Below are positions 9,148 to 18,929 of a stretch of 64,000 nucleotides of DNA, piece by piece. The notes below the pieces were generated by a model that had not been told where the DNA came from, searched no databases, and saw nothing but the letters and a program-made list of their open reading frames with translations. Numbering within the stretch: position 1 is the first letter of the stretch; each line of letters begins with the position of its first letter. This DNA comes from Akkermansia massiliensis. GTDB taxonomy: Bacteria > Verrucomicrobiota > Verrucomicrobiia > Verrucomicrobiales > Akkermansiaceae. The position numbers and the translations under genes are program-made. The DNA is taken from positions 558,001 to 622,000 of the forward strand of contig NZ_JAMGSI010000002.1 in NCBI RefSeq assembly GCF_023516715.1, in the 5' to 3' direction.

Positions 9148-10848
9148 TTACAGCATGGTTCCCGAATACAGGAGCAGATGCTCCAGAATGGGCCCCAGGG
9201 CCAGGGCCGGGAAGAAGGTGAGGGCGCCTACAATCAGCACCACGGCCACCAGCAGAACCATGAACATCAGGTTGTCCGTCGCCATGGTGCCCTGGGCCGG
9301 AGGCGCGGTTTTCTTGGATACCATGCTGCCCGCAATGATCATCACCGGAATGATGGCTCCGAAGCGGGCCAGCAGCATCGCCAGGCCGCCCAGCACGGAA
9401 TAGAAAGGCGTATCCCCCACAGCCAGGCCGGCAAAGGCGCTCCCGTTGTTCCCGGCCTGGGAACCGAAGCAGTACAGGATTTCCGTCAGCCCGTGGGGTC
9501 CGGCATTGCAGATGGATTCACGCCCCACTTCCGTAGCGGCGGCCAGTCCGCTCATAAGCAGGACGGTTATGCCGGGCAGCAGAACGCCCACCATGGACCA
9601 GCGCACTTCCCGCGCTTCAATTTTTTTGCCCAGGAATTCGGGAGTACGCCCCACCATCAGCCCGCACAGGAAGACAGTGATCATGGCGAACATCAGCATG
9701 CCGTACAGGCCGCAGCCCAGGCCGCCGAAGATCACTTCACCCAGCAGCATGTTGAACAGGGCAATGCCGCCGCCCAGTGGGGACATGCTGCAGTGCATGC
9801 AGTTCACGGAGCCGTTGGAGGAGGCCGTCGTAGCCACGGACCAGAGGGAGCTGTTCGTCACGCCCAGGCGCACTTCCTTGCCTTCCAGCATTTCCATGCC
9901 GGGGAACAGCGGGTTCCCCGTGTGTTCCGCCCACTGGGAAAGCCCGATGGTCGTCACAAGCAGAAGCATCATGGCGCCGAAGATGATCCAGCCCTGCCTT
10001 TTTTTCCCGATCATCACGCCGTAGGCGTACGGGCAGGCGCAGCCGATCAGGAGCAGGGAGAGCATTTCAATCATGTTGCTGAACGGCGTGGGGTTTTCAA
10101 AGGGGTGCGTGCTGTTGTTCCCGAAGAAGCCGCCGCCGTTCGTCCCAAGCTGCTTGATGGCCACCTGGGAGGCCGCCGGACCGTTGGGAATCACCTGCTC
10201 CACGCCGTCCATGCCCGGTACGGTGGCGGGTCCGTCAAAGGACTGCACCACCCCCTGGGAGACCAGCAGAAGCGCGACGACCACGGAAATCGGAATCAGA
10301 AAGTACAAGGTACTGCGCGTCAGGTCCGCCCAGAAGTTGCCCAGAGTGGAGGCGCATTTCCTTTTCAGACCGCGGATCAGGGCGGCCATGACGGCAATCC
10401 CCGTGGCGGCGCTGACGAAGTTCTGCACGCCCAGCCCGGTCATCTGGACAAAGTAGCTGATGCCTTCCGGCCCTTCGCCGGAGTAGAACTGCCAGTTCGT
10501 GTTGGTCATGAAGCTGATGGCCGTATTCAGGGCAATGTCCCACCGCATGTTTTCCGTGCCGGCGGGATTCAGCGGCAGCCATTTCTGGCACAGCAGGGAA
10601 AGGAACAGGATGAGGAATCCGGCGGCGTTGAACAGAAGAACGGCCGTCAGATACTTTTTCCAGTCCATTTCGCGGGAGGGGTCCACGCCGGCCACACGGT
10701 AGGTGCAGCGCTCCACGGGACCAAGAACCGGGGAAAGCCAGCTCCGCTTTCCCTGTAAAACATTCGCCAGCCACTTCCCGAGCAACGGAGTGAAGGCGAC
10801 CAGTATGCCTATGAATAGGACAATGATTAACAAGTCGTGTGAGGACAT
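9148..10848 (-). CDS. kdpA: Potassium-transporting ATPase potassium-binding subunit KdpA
   Basis: 566 residues with about ten membrane segments. It carries repeated selectivity-filter regions typical of KdpA, including TNGGGFFGNNSTHPFENP and ATTASSNGSVN. It forms the potassium channel-like part of the Kdp pump in the inner membrane. The 114 bases between the upstream outer membrane protein gene and kdpA contain no recognisable kdpF, the tiny membrane subunit found before kdpA in many bacteria. Confidence 0.96.
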   Translation of the reverse strand: MSSHDLLIIVLFIGILVAFTPLLGKWLANVLQGKRSWLSPVLGPVERCTYRVAGVDPSREMDWKKYLTAVLLFNAAGFLILFLSLLCQKWLPLNPAGTENMRWDIALNTAISFMTNTNWQFYSGEGPEGISYFVQMTGLGVQNFVSAATGIAVMAALIRGLKRKCASTLGNFWADLTRSTLYFLIPISVVVALLLVSQGVVQSFDGPATVPGMDGVEQVIPNGPAASQVAIKQLGTNGGGFFGNNSTHPFENPTPFSNMIEMLSLLLIGCACPYAYGVMIGKKRQGWIIFGAMMLLLVTTIGLSQWAEHTGNPLFPGMEMLEGKEVRLGVTNSSLWSVATTASSNGSVNCMHCSMSPLGGGIALFNMLLGEVIFGGLGCGLYGMLMFAMITVFLCGLMVGRTPEFLGKKIEAREVRWSMVGVLLPGITVLLMSGLAAATEVGRESICNAGPHGLTEILYCFGSQAGNNGSAFAGLAVGDTPFYSVLGGLAMLLARFGAIIPVMIIAGSMVSKKTAPPAQGTMATDNLMFMVLLVAVVLIVGALTFFPALALGPILEHLLLYSGTML

Positions 10849-10962
10849 AACGCAACTTTATACATGTTCCGGAAATTCCGGGTAGTTAACAAGGGGCTGC
10901 CGGACATTAAGAAATTGTTAATTTCCCTCCGGAAGCCCGTTTTTCATGACGCCAGTACGCCG

Positions 10963-11742
10963 TTAGAATTCCACGCCCAGGCGGAAGCCCACCCAGAACT
11001 CGTCCCCGGCGTCCCTGCGGCGCAGCACCGTAGCCGCCTGGGAATAATTGACGGAGCCGGAAAGGGAATAATGTTCCGCAAACCGCCACGTCACGCCCAG
11101 GCTCCAGTCAATGCAGTTGGAGCCGTCGTCATAGTCCACGTTATAACCGCCGTTGTACCCGTACCTGGCCATGGGCGTTACCGTCACGTTCTCCACGGGG
11201 GACCATTCCAGTTGCACAAAGGCGCTGTAATAGGCTTCAAAATCCTGGTGTTCCACCTTCACCTGGGTTTCCGCCCCCACGGTCAGCCAGTCCGTCACGG
11301 CATAGGAGACGGTCAGGGCCGGATTGGCTACGTTGTAGTCCTGCGTGAAGTAGAACTGGTGCTCATACCAGGGATTGACGGTCCACTTCCCCAGCTTCCA
11401 GGCGTAACCCAGAACCAGGTCCAGCTCGTCATAATTGGAGGAATCCCCCCCGGCGTACCAGGCGCTGAGCGTAAGGTCTTTCCAGGAGATGCTCGGAGCC
11501 ACTTCCCAGATGCCGCTGCCCGGCAGGCAGTCCAGCCCTTCCGTCACGTATTTGCTGGACCAGCCCGCGGAAAGGGAGAAAGCCCAGTCCGTGTCCGTAG
11601 AAGGGATGGCGGCCTCCTGCGCGTTGGCCAGGGAGGGAGAGGAGGGAGAGGCCGTTTCCCCGCCCATGCAGGCGGTTCCTGCCATCATGGCGCAGCCCAG
11701 AACTGCGGCCCCTATGTTTTTTGCGGTGTGTGTAATCTTCAT
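10963..11742 (-). CDS. Outer membrane beta-barrel protein inside the kdp operon
   Basis: 259 residues. A signal peptide (about 1-24) and a short linker are followed by alternating aromatic and polar strands (WAFSLSAGWSSKYV, LTLSAWYAGG, WTVNPWYEHQFYF) and a C-terminal ...FRLGVEF, the terminal-phenylalanine signature of outer membrane barrels. It matches no named family that I can assign. It lies between kdpE (153 bases upstream) and kdpA (114 bases downstream), on the same strand, so it is probably co-regulated by potassium limitation. It could be a porin allowing cation entry across the outer membrane; this is inferred from position and predicted topology only. Confidence 0.7.
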   Translation of the reverse strand: MKITHTAKNIGAAVLGCAMMAGTACMGGETASPSSPSLANAQEAAIPSTDTDWAFSLSAGWSSKYVTEGLDCLPGSGIWEVAPSISWKDLTLSAWYAGGDSSNYDELDLVLGYAWKLGKWTVNPWYEHQFYFTQDYNVANPALTVSYAVTDWLTVGAETQVKVEHQDFEAYYSAFVQLEWSPVENVTVTPMARYGYNGGYNVDYDDGSNCIDWSLGVTWRFAEHYSLSGSVNYSQAATVLRRRDAGDEFWVGFRLGVEF

Positions 11743-11895
11743 AAAGACGTATCGAATACGTCCTGAATCCTACACAGCATATTGACCTTCGTGAAGTTAA
11801 GCCATGCCCTGCAACCGTTATGAAAAAATATATTTCCCGGCTTCCACGGGTGGAAGGCCACAGCCTTTCCCGGCCCGCGGAAATGGGAAAAAGAT

Positions 11896-12594
11896 TTATT
11901 CAGCTCCGTCCGCCACAATTCTGTACCCCAGGCCGGATTCCGCGCGGATGATGCGGTTTTCCGGATCGGAATCCCCCAGCTTCTGGCGCAGGTGGGCGAT
12001 GTGCACCCGCAGGTAGTGCGTATCTTCCTCATGCTGGGGGCCCCAGATTTCACGGAGAAGCTGGCGGTGGGTCATCACCTTGCCCTGATGGAGCAGCAGA
12101 AGGCGCAGAATGCCGTATTCCTTGGAGGTCAGATGGATTTCCTCCTTCCCCTTCTCCACGCGCCGGGAGCTCAGGTCCACAATGATGGATCCCAGCCGGA
12201 ATACGGAGGGCTCCCTGTCCGGCCGGTTGCGCCGCAGCATCACGCGCAGGCGCGCCAGCAGTTCCCGGCCGCTGAACGGCTTGGTCAGGTAATCGTCCGC
12301 CCCGGCGTCCAGGGCGTCCACCTTCTCATCCTCCCTGTCCCAGGCCGTCAGGATCAGAATGGGAACCTGCGTCCATTCCCGGAGCTGTTTGAGCACTTCC
12401 AGTCCGTTGATGTCCGGAAGGCCCAGGTCCAGAATAATGGCGTCCGGCCGTTTCAGAGCGGTCTCGCTCAGGCCGAGCTGCCCGTTTTCACACTCGCGGA
12501 CATGGTAGCCTGCGCCGGTCAGCGTCAGGTTCAGGAGACGGCGTATCTGCCGTTCGTCATCAATAACCAGGATATCTGCGGGAAGGTCGCTCAT
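11896..12594 (-). CDS. kdpE: KdpE family response regulator
   Basis: 232 residues. The receiver domain has acidic residues in IDDE near the start, phospho-acceptor D56 in ILDLGLPD, and the conserved lysine in LTKPFSGREL. It is followed by an OmpR/PhoB-type winged-helix DNA-binding domain (about 135-230, with LTSKEYGILRLLL and THYLRVHIAHLRQKL). It is activated by KdpD and switches on the kdp pump genes at low potassium. It starts 18 bases after kdpD. Placement of kdpDE upstream of kdpABC on one strand suggests autoregulation. Confidence 0.93.
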   Translation of the reverse strand: MSDLPADILVIDDERQIRRLLNLTLTGAGYHVRECENGQLGLSETALKRPDAIILDLGLPDINGLEVLKQLREWTQVPILILTAWDREDEKVDALDAGADDYLTKPFSGRELLARLRVMLRRNRPDREPSVFRLGSIIVDLSSRRVEKGKEEIHLTSKEYGILRLLLLHQGKVMTHRQLLREIWGPQHEEDTHYLRVHIAHLRQKLGDSDPENRIIRAESGLGYRIVADGAE

Positions 12595-12612
12595 AACACG
12601 GGGAAGGAAGGT

Positions 12613-15291
12613 TTATTCTTCAGGAACATGATCATGCTCCACCAGGGGAAGGACAAGACGGAAACAGGTTCCGGCGGGAACGGCAACCAGGGTAACGGCT
12701 CCCCGCTGCGCCTCCATGAAACCGCGCACGATGGAAAGCCCCAGGCCCAGGCCGCCGGGCCGCGTCGTCCGGAAACGCTCAAAAATGGTTTCCGCCCGTT
12801 CGGGGGGAATGCCCGGCCCCAGGTCATGGACATCCAGCCAGACCTGGCCGCGCACGGGATCGGCGCCGCCCTTCAGCGTAATGGGGGTTCCCGCAGGAGT
12901 ATGCACGCAGGCATTCAGCAGCAGATTGACCAGCACCTGCTCCATCAGGGAGAAATCCGCCTTCACCAGCGGATAATCCGGCGGCAGGGCGACAGACACG
13001 GGATGGTCCCGGCGCGCCTCCCTGGTGGCGGCCAGAGCCCCTTCAATCACATCCCCCAGGTCGCACCAGTCCAGTTTGGGCTTCAGAGCGCCGGATTCCA
13101 GGCGGCTCACGTCCAGCAAATTTTTCACCAGGCGGCGCAGGCGGCGTGCGGCCAGCAGGATTTCCCCATACTCCTCCCGTTCCTCCGGCGCGGACGCGGC
13201 GCGCCCGGCCAGCTTCTCACAGCCGCCCTCAATCACGGCCAGAGGCGTCTTGAACTCATGGGAAACGCTGTCCAGCAGGGAGCGGTGCAGTTTTCCGGAT
13301 TCCTCCATGAGCCGCGTACGCGCCCGTTCCGCCCGCAGTTCTTCACGTTCCAGCGCCATGGCCAGCTGCGCGCCCATGCTTTCCAGCAAATCCTTCTGCC
13401 CTGCCGTAAGGCGCTCCCCTTCCTCCGGCCTCACGCCCAGCACGCCCATGCAGCGTTCCCCGGACATCATGGGGAGGTAAAACCCTTCCGCCACCGGGAG
13501 CGTATCCGTAAACCTGCCTGCGGGCCGGCGGTGCTCCAGGCACCAGGCAGCCACGCTCCATTCCTTGTCATCCATGGAAAAAGCCCCCCCGGATTCCCAA
13601 AGCTTCAGCCTGCGGCCGCTGCCTTCCGGCGTCATGACCGCCAGGCGCACCCCCATGATCTGGCTGATCTGCCCTGCGGCGACGGAAATCAGGGAAGGCA
13701 CGTCCGAGGCGGACCCAATGGCCCGCGAATACAGGAACAGGGCATTCGTCTTTTTTTCCCGTTCCCGCTCCTCCTGCTCGCGGACCCTCAGGCGGGAAGT
13801 GAGCCGCCCCGTGGAGAGAGCCACCAGAAAGAAGAAAAGGCACATCAGGGCATCCTCCAGCCGTTCTATCTTGAACGTCATCACCGGGGGAATGAACAGC
13901 AGGTTCCACAGCAGGGCGCTCAGCGCAGCGGCCATCAGCATGGCCCAGCGGGAACGGATGAAAAAGCCCAGGCCCACTACTCCCGCCAGATACAGGAAGC
14001 CGGGAGCGAAATAACCGGTAAACGCGGAAATCAACAGGCCGATTCCCGTAACGGCCGCCGTCACGCCTGCGGCCAGCCAGTAGTCCCGGCCATATTTTTC
14101 CGTTTCCCGGTGCCAGCTCTTCCACCGGTTCCGGACCGGACCGGGAGCGGCGGGAACTACGTAAATGTCAATCTGGTCGCTCCCCTTTACCAGTTTGTCC
14201 ACCAGGGACATGGGCCGCACCAGCCCCCACAGGTAAGCCTCCTGCGGCTTGCCCACCACAATCTGGCTGACATTTCTCAAAAAGGCCATGCGGAGCAGCG
14301 TCTCCGCCAGGTCGGAACCGGGCATCACGATCACTTCCGCACCCAGCCGCCGCGCCAGCTCCAGGTTGGCGTCCAGCCGCTGCTGCTGTTCGGGGGACAG
14401 CGGCACGCCCGTATCCACGGAAAGGGCAATCCACGGAGCGTTCAGGGCGTAAGCCATGCGCCGCGTCCAGCGCACCAGCCGGGCGGAAAACGGGCTGGGC
14501 CCCACGGCTACCATCAGCCGTTCCCCGCTGCGCCAGATGGAGCGGTCCCCGGAGATGGTGCGCACCTCCGTCAGCTCATGGTCCACCTTCTCCGCCATGA
14601 TGCGCAGGGCCAGTTCCCGGAGGGCCGTAAGGTTGGACTCCTTGAAAAAATGGTTCAGCGCGGCGGAAGCCTGGGGAGCGCTGTATACCTTCCCTTCCTG
14701 AAGACGCGTCCGCAACTGCTCCGGCGTGATGTCCACCAACTGGATGCAGTCCGCCTCCGCCAGCACGGAATCCGGCACGGTTTCCTGTACGGGAGCGGCG
14801 GTAATGTCATGAACGGTATCGGAACGGCTTTCCAGATGCTGCACGTTCAGCGTGGTGTAAACGTCTATCCCTGCGGCCAGCAAATCCTCCACATCCTGGT
14901 AGCGCTTCCTGTGACGCATTCCGGGAACGTTCGTATGCGCCAGCTCGTCCACCAGAATGAGCTGGGGCTTCACGCGCAGCGCCTCCTCCAGGTCGAACTC
15001 CTCCATCTGCACGCCCCGGTAAGCCATTTTCTTCATGGGAAGGCGCGGCAGCCTGCCGATAAGGCGCATCGTATCCTCCCGGCCATGGGATTCCGCCACG
15101 CCGATCATGACCTGCACGCCCTTGCCCGCCGCCTGGATGGCGGCCTCCAGCATGGCGTACGTCTTGCCCACTCCCGGCGCCATGCCGAAGAAGATTTTCA
15201 GCAGGCCGCGGCCGGGGCGGGATTCCTCCCTCCGGATGGAGGCCAGAATCCTGTCTGCCCGCTGGCTGTCCGAATGCGTTTCTGAAAACAT
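12613..15291 (-). CDS. kdpD: Sensor histidine kinase KdpD
   Basis: 892 residues with complete KdpD architecture. N-terminal KdpD sensor domain with Walker A-like GMAPGVGKTYAML and VDELAHTNVPG (about 30-235), a universal-stress-protein-like domain (about 250-370), four membrane segments (about 400-500), a GAF-like region (about 520-650), HisKA with H678 in SVSHEFKTPL, and a HATPase domain (NLLLNACVH, GLGLGLSIVRGFM). It senses potassium/turgor and phosphorylates KdpE. It is the first gene of the operon. The 196 bases to the divergent sialidase gene must hold promoters for both. Confidence 0.94.
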   Translation of the reverse strand: MFSETHSDSQRADRILASIRREESRPGRGLLKIFFGMAPGVGKTYAMLEAAIQAAGKGVQVMIGVAESHGREDTMRLIGRLPRLPMKKMAYRGVQMEEFDLEEALRVKPQLILVDELAHTNVPGMRHRKRYQDVEDLLAAGIDVYTTLNVQHLESRSDTVHDITAAPVQETVPDSVLAEADCIQLVDITPEQLRTRLQEGKVYSAPQASAALNHFFKESNLTALRELALRIMAEKVDHELTEVRTISGDRSIWRSGERLMVAVGPSPFSARLVRWTRRMAYALNAPWIALSVDTGVPLSPEQQQRLDANLELARRLGAEVIVMPGSDLAETLLRMAFLRNVSQIVVGKPQEAYLWGLVRPMSLVDKLVKGSDQIDIYVVPAAPGPVRNRWKSWHRETEKYGRDYWLAAGVTAAVTGIGLLISAFTGYFAPGFLYLAGVVGLGFFIRSRWAMLMAAALSALLWNLLFIPPVMTFKIERLEDALMCLFFFLVALSTGRLTSRLRVREQEEREREKKTNALFLYSRAIGSASDVPSLISVAAGQISQIMGVRLAVMTPEGSGRRLKLWESGGAFSMDDKEWSVAAWCLEHRRPAGRFTDTLPVAEGFYLPMMSGERCMGVLGVRPEEGERLTAGQKDLLESMGAQLAMALEREELRAERARTRLMEESGKLHRSLLDSVSHEFKTPLAVIEGGCEKLAGRAASAPEEREEYGEILLAARRLRRLVKNLLDVSRLESGALKPKLDWCDLGDVIEGALAATREARRDHPVSVALPPDYPLVKADFSLMEQVLVNLLLNACVHTPAGTPITLKGGADPVRGQVWLDVHDLGPGIPPERAETIFERFRTTRPGGLGLGLSIVRGFMEAQRGAVTLVAVPAGTCFRLVLPLVEHDHVPEE

Positions 15292-15487
15292 GAAAAAAGG
15301 GAACCGTAATGGTATCCGGCTTGAATGTTAGAATTAACCTAATAGAAGACCGTTCAAGGTGCAAATAAAACAGACCAGAAAAAACGTTAAAATTTTATTA
15401 AATTCCACCCCCCTTCCCCATTTTTGTTTCCATTCTTCCCTCTTTTCGTTATCAAGCATTTTTAAATTTTCCTCTTTCCTTTTCACA

Positions 15488-18400
15488 ATGAACGCCTTCC
15501 AGACTATTCTCCGCACCGTCGCCTCTTCCGCAGTCCTGTTTCTCCTGCTCCTGGGAACCGCCCTGGCGCGGGGAGCGGAGGAAGCCGCTTCTGAAAACTT
15601 CGACTCCTTTCCGACGGGCAGCTTCACCTCCCTGGAAACCGCTCTGGGGACCATGACGGCGGAAAGCGGGCATGCCGCCATCGCCAGCAACCGCTGTTCC
15701 TCCCAGCCCAACTGCATGCGGCTCATCGGCCTGGGCACCGGGACGAAAAGCACGGCCACGCTGACGCTGCCCGCTCCCCTCGCCGTCAAAAAGACGCTTG
15801 CCCTGACCGGGGAACGCTGGACGTCCGACAGCCCCTTTTCCTTCACCATCCACGCCGCAGACGGGGAAGGGAATGAAACACTGGTCGCGGACGGCTCCTC
15901 CCTGAAAACGGGCAGCAATCCCATGACCCAGCAGGTGAGGGGCGCCATCCCTTCCGGCACCGCGCGCCTCATCTTCCGCTGCGAGGCCCCCGCCAATAAG
16001 GGCGTTCTTTTCGACGATCTGGTCTTTTCCGAATTCAACCCCCTCTCCAGCACCGCGGAAGCATGGCCGGCCATGATCCGCATGGAGGCCAACGGCATCC
16101 TCCGCTTTTCCCTGACGGAACTCCCCGCTGCGTATGACGGCATGGCCGTCACGGTGGACATGAGCCCGTCCGACGACCTGGGTGACATTGAAAGCGTTTC
16201 CCTTTACACCGGTGACGCGGACGGCATCTATTCCGCGCCCGCCTACGGCAGCAGCGGCCACGGCGCCATGAGCACCACGGGCGTCCTTGCCAGCCCGGCC
16301 CAGCCGCCGGCTCCCGTCATGACGTTCCCCGTCACTCCGGGGGTTCTCACGAACGGACGGCAATACTACTTCTGGGTCAGCGTCAAGCTCAAGAACTCCG
16401 CCAGCATGGACCACAAGGTGGGCGCCAGAATCACCTCCGTCACCGTGGACGGGCAAACGACTGATGTTGCCGATGGAGTGACGGCCAGGCAGCGGATAGG
16501 CTATGCCGTCGCCAAGGCGAACGATCCGGTTTACGGAGGCCCCTTGGAAGGAAAGGCCTCCAGGAAATTCCGCATTCCGGGCATCGTGCGCGCCAGAAAC
16601 GGGGATCTGGTCTCCGTTTTCGACATCCGCTACGACGGCCGGAACGACATGCAGGCCAACATCGATACGGGATGCAGCCGTTCCACGGACAACGGACGCA
16701 CCTGGACGCCCGTCAACGTGGCCGTCAACTTCAACCCCACGGGCGATTCCGCCAACGACTACCATTCCGGCTACGGCGTCAGCGACCCCTGCATCCTTCT
16801 GGATGAAGTCAACGGTACCCTGTGGGTGGCAGGCATCGCCAGGCACGGGCTGGCCTCCTCCAAGGCCAACGTGGACGTGGAAAGCCTGGAAACCGCCCAG
16901 TATGTGGTAGCGTACAGCACGGACAACGGCCGGACATGGGGTTCCGCGGACCCCGGCACGGGGGAGTTCGTAAAAATGAAACCCCGGAGCATCAACAAGG
17001 ACATCAAGAACAGGGCCTGGAAATCCTTTTTCCAGGGTCCGGGCCACGGCATTACGATGAAGAAGACGGTCAACGGCGTGCGCCCCATTGTCTTTCCTTC
17101 CCAGATATGGACGGGCGCCAGCGGCGCGGGAACACCCCAGTCCTGCATCATTTATTCTCTGGACCGCGGCCAGACCTGGATCAGCGAGGACACCGGCAAA
17201 TCCGGCACGCCCGGCATCGGAGCCGGCTCCAGCGAATGCGCAGTCACGGAGCTCAGCGACGGGCGCCTGATGCTCAACGCCCGCAATGAAAGCAGGAGCG
17301 GGTACCGTAAGGTCTTCACGACGGACGACATGGGGAAGACGTGGACGGCTCATGCCACCAACCTGAAAGCCCTGCCGGAGCCCGCCGCCTGCCAGGCCAG
17401 CCAGCTCGCCGTGGAAAACTCCGCGAACATCAGCAGGGCCCTCCTTTTCTCCAACCCTGATAAAACTTCCGCCCCCCGCGCCCGAATGACCCTCAAAGCC
17501 TCCTTTGACGAAGGCGCCACATGGCCCTCCAGCCGCCAGGTTCTTTACGATTCCCGCCCCTGCTGCGGCTATTCCGACATCTGTGAAACGGGAGACGGCC
17601 ACATCGGCGTGCTGTATGAAGGGCTCAACGGGGACGAAAACATCTTCTTCCTGCGCATTCCGTATGATGAATTCCTTCCTTCCCTGGACGTTCCCGCCGC
17701 CGGGGCGCCCGTCCGCGTGGGACCGGAAGGCATGACGGCAGCCACGTTCACCGTCTCCAGCGACGATTCCTGGACGGCGTCCTCTTCCGCTGGCTGGATC
17801 ACCGTCTCTCCCTCTTCCGGCTCCGGAAACGGCTCCGTCACCTACAGCGTGGACCGCTGGGAAGGCGCGGGCGAACGCACCGGAACCATCACGGTTGCCG
17901 TTCCTGGCGTCCAGCCGGTCTCCGTCACTGTCATCCAGTCCGGCAGGGCCCCTGCGCTGGCGGTTTCCCCCGCTGCGCTGGTGCTTCCCAAAAACGGGGG
18001 AACGGCGGTCTTCTCCGTCACCTGCGACGCCGCCTGGAATGTCTCCAAAACGGGGGACTGGATAAACATCACCGGCATGCAGGGAGCGGATACAGGCAAT
18101 GGTACCGTATCCATTGCCGCAGAGGCCAATGCCACGGAAGGCTCCCGTACGGCGCAGCTTTCCTTTTCCTCCTTTGGAACCGTCCGCTCCGCCACCGTGA
18201 CTCAGCGGGGGCAGAAACGCACGTGGAATGAATGGAAGGAGGATGAAATCACCTCCCGGGACCCGGACACGGACCAGACAGGCCCCAATGATTCCCCGGC
18301 CGGGGACGGCATCCCCAACCTGTTGAAATACGCCACAGGATTGGATCCCCTCAAACCCTGCGGTAGCGTCGTGCAGGTCACCGCGGAGGAAGCGGGCGGA

Positions 18401-18625
18401 GACGCCTGCCTGGTACTGGGCTGGCCCGTCAACCCGGAAGCCACCGGAATCAGGCACGCAGTGGAAGCCTCGGAAGACCTCCAGACCTGGACGGAGACGG
18501 CGGAAGTGAAAACGGAAGGCAAAAGCTCCGCCACTTTCCGGGATGCCGTGCCCATGAACGCGGAAAGTCCCCGGCGGAGATTCCTGCGCCTGAAAATTTC
18601 CCGTGAAGGGGAAAGCCCGCTTTAA
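15488..18625 (+). CDS. Exported exo-alpha-sialidase (GH33) with two BACON domains
   Basis: 1045 residues from the ATG at 15488, which begins a signal peptide ending near ALARG; a more upstream in-frame start is less likely. An N-terminal beta-sandwich (about 30-200) and a sialidase-associated N-terminal region precede the six-bladed propeller. The propeller carries FRIPG at 361-365 (arginine of the triad) and Asp-box repeats SxDxGxTW near 399, 477, 557, 612 and 672. Two BACON domains follow (about 735-905, each with WITVSP/DWINIT-type cores), then a C-terminal DGIPNLLKYATGLDP segment often seen in Verrucomicrobiota exported proteins. It releases terminal sialic acid from mucin glycans; BACON domains are thought to bind mucin or carbohydrate. 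No PEP-CTERM tail is present. Confidence 0.9.
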   Translation: MNAFQTILRTVASSAVLFLLLLGTALARGAEEAASENFDSFPTGSFTSLETALGTMTAESGHAAIASNRCSSQPNCMRLIGLGTGTKSTATLTLPAPLAVKKTLALTGERWTSDSPFSFTIHAADGEGNETLVADGSSLKTGSNPMTQQVRGAIPSGTARLIFRCEAPANKGVLFDDLVFSEFNPLSSTAEAWPAMIRMEANGILRFSLTELPAAYDGMAVTVDMSPSDDLGDIESVSLYTGDADGIYSAPAYGSSGHGAMSTTGVLASPAQPPAPVMTFPVTPGVLTNGRQYYFWVSVKLKNSASMDHKVGARITSVTVDGQTTDVADGVTARQRIGYAVAKANDPVYGGPLEGKASRKFRIPGIVRARNGDLVSVFDIRYDGRNDMQANIDTGCSRSTDNGRTWTPVNVAVNFNPTGDSANDYHSGYGVSDPCILLDEVNGTLWVAGIARHGLASSKANVDVESLETAQYVVAYSTDNGRTWGSADPGTGEFVKMKPRSINKDIKNRAWKSFFQGPGHGITMKKTVNGVRPIVFPSQIWTGASGAGTPQSCIIYSLDRGQTWISEDTGKSGTPGIGAGSSECAVTELSDGRLMLNARNESRSGYRKVFTTDDMGKTWTAHATNLKALPEPAACQASQLAVENSANISRALLFSNPDKTSAPRARMTLKASFDEGATWPSSRQVLYDSRPCCGYSDICETGDGHIGVLYEGLNGDENIFFLRIPYDEFLPSLDVPAAGAPVRVGPEGMTAATFTVSSDDSWTASSSAGWITVSPSSGSGNGSVTYSVDRWEGAGERTGTITVAVPGVQPVSVTVIQSGRAPALAVSPAALVLPKNGGTAVFSVTCDAAWNVSKTGDWINITGMQGADTGNGTVSIAAEANATEGSRTAQLSFSSFGTVRSATVTQRGQKRTWNEWKEDEITSRDPDTDQTGPNDSPAGDGIPNLLKYATGLDPLKPCGSVVQVTAEEAGGDACLVLGWPVNPEATGIRHAVEASEDLQTWTETAEVKTEGKSSATFRDAVPMNAESPRRRFLRLKISREGESPL

Positions 18626-18929
18626 GGGCAAAACAAGCACGCGGCACCGGGAATCTTCCGGCAAGGGGAAAAAAGCCTTTTTCCCTCAGCCCATCCTTTT
18701 CCGATATTGGAGAAGGAACCGGATGCCATGCCGCCATTTTTTCCGGATGGACTGCACTCCGCACTAAAAGCGGAAAATGCCGGAAACGCACTTGAACCCG
18801 GTAAATTCCGCTCTTGCCGTGTCCGCGGCCAACCGCAGGAATCCCCTTGTTTTTCTGCGTTCGCAAAAGACCGTCTAACAAATAAAATTAAAAAATCGGA
18901 ACGTTTTTTCCTTTCTTAATTGACAAACC
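18626..18929. other. Intergenic region after the sialidase gene
   Basis: About 300 bases. An imperfect hairpin of the form GGGGAAAAA..TTTTTCCCT at 18664-18687 may terminate the sialidase transcript. The last 80 bases are AT-rich and probably hold the promoter of the next gene. No coding sequence was recognised. Confidence 0.4.

Noticed and set aside
11992-15285. Very long plus-strand open frame (about 1097 codons) opposite kdpE and kdpD
   Set aside because: Shadow of high-GC coding sequence: rich in His, Gln, Arg and Pro, no domain, no start context, and fully antisense to well-supported kdpDE.
15452-18664. Minus-strand open frame of about 1070 codons opposite the sialidase
   Set aside because: Antisense to a clear GH33 gene; composition is dominated by Gly, Ala and Arg; no motifs.
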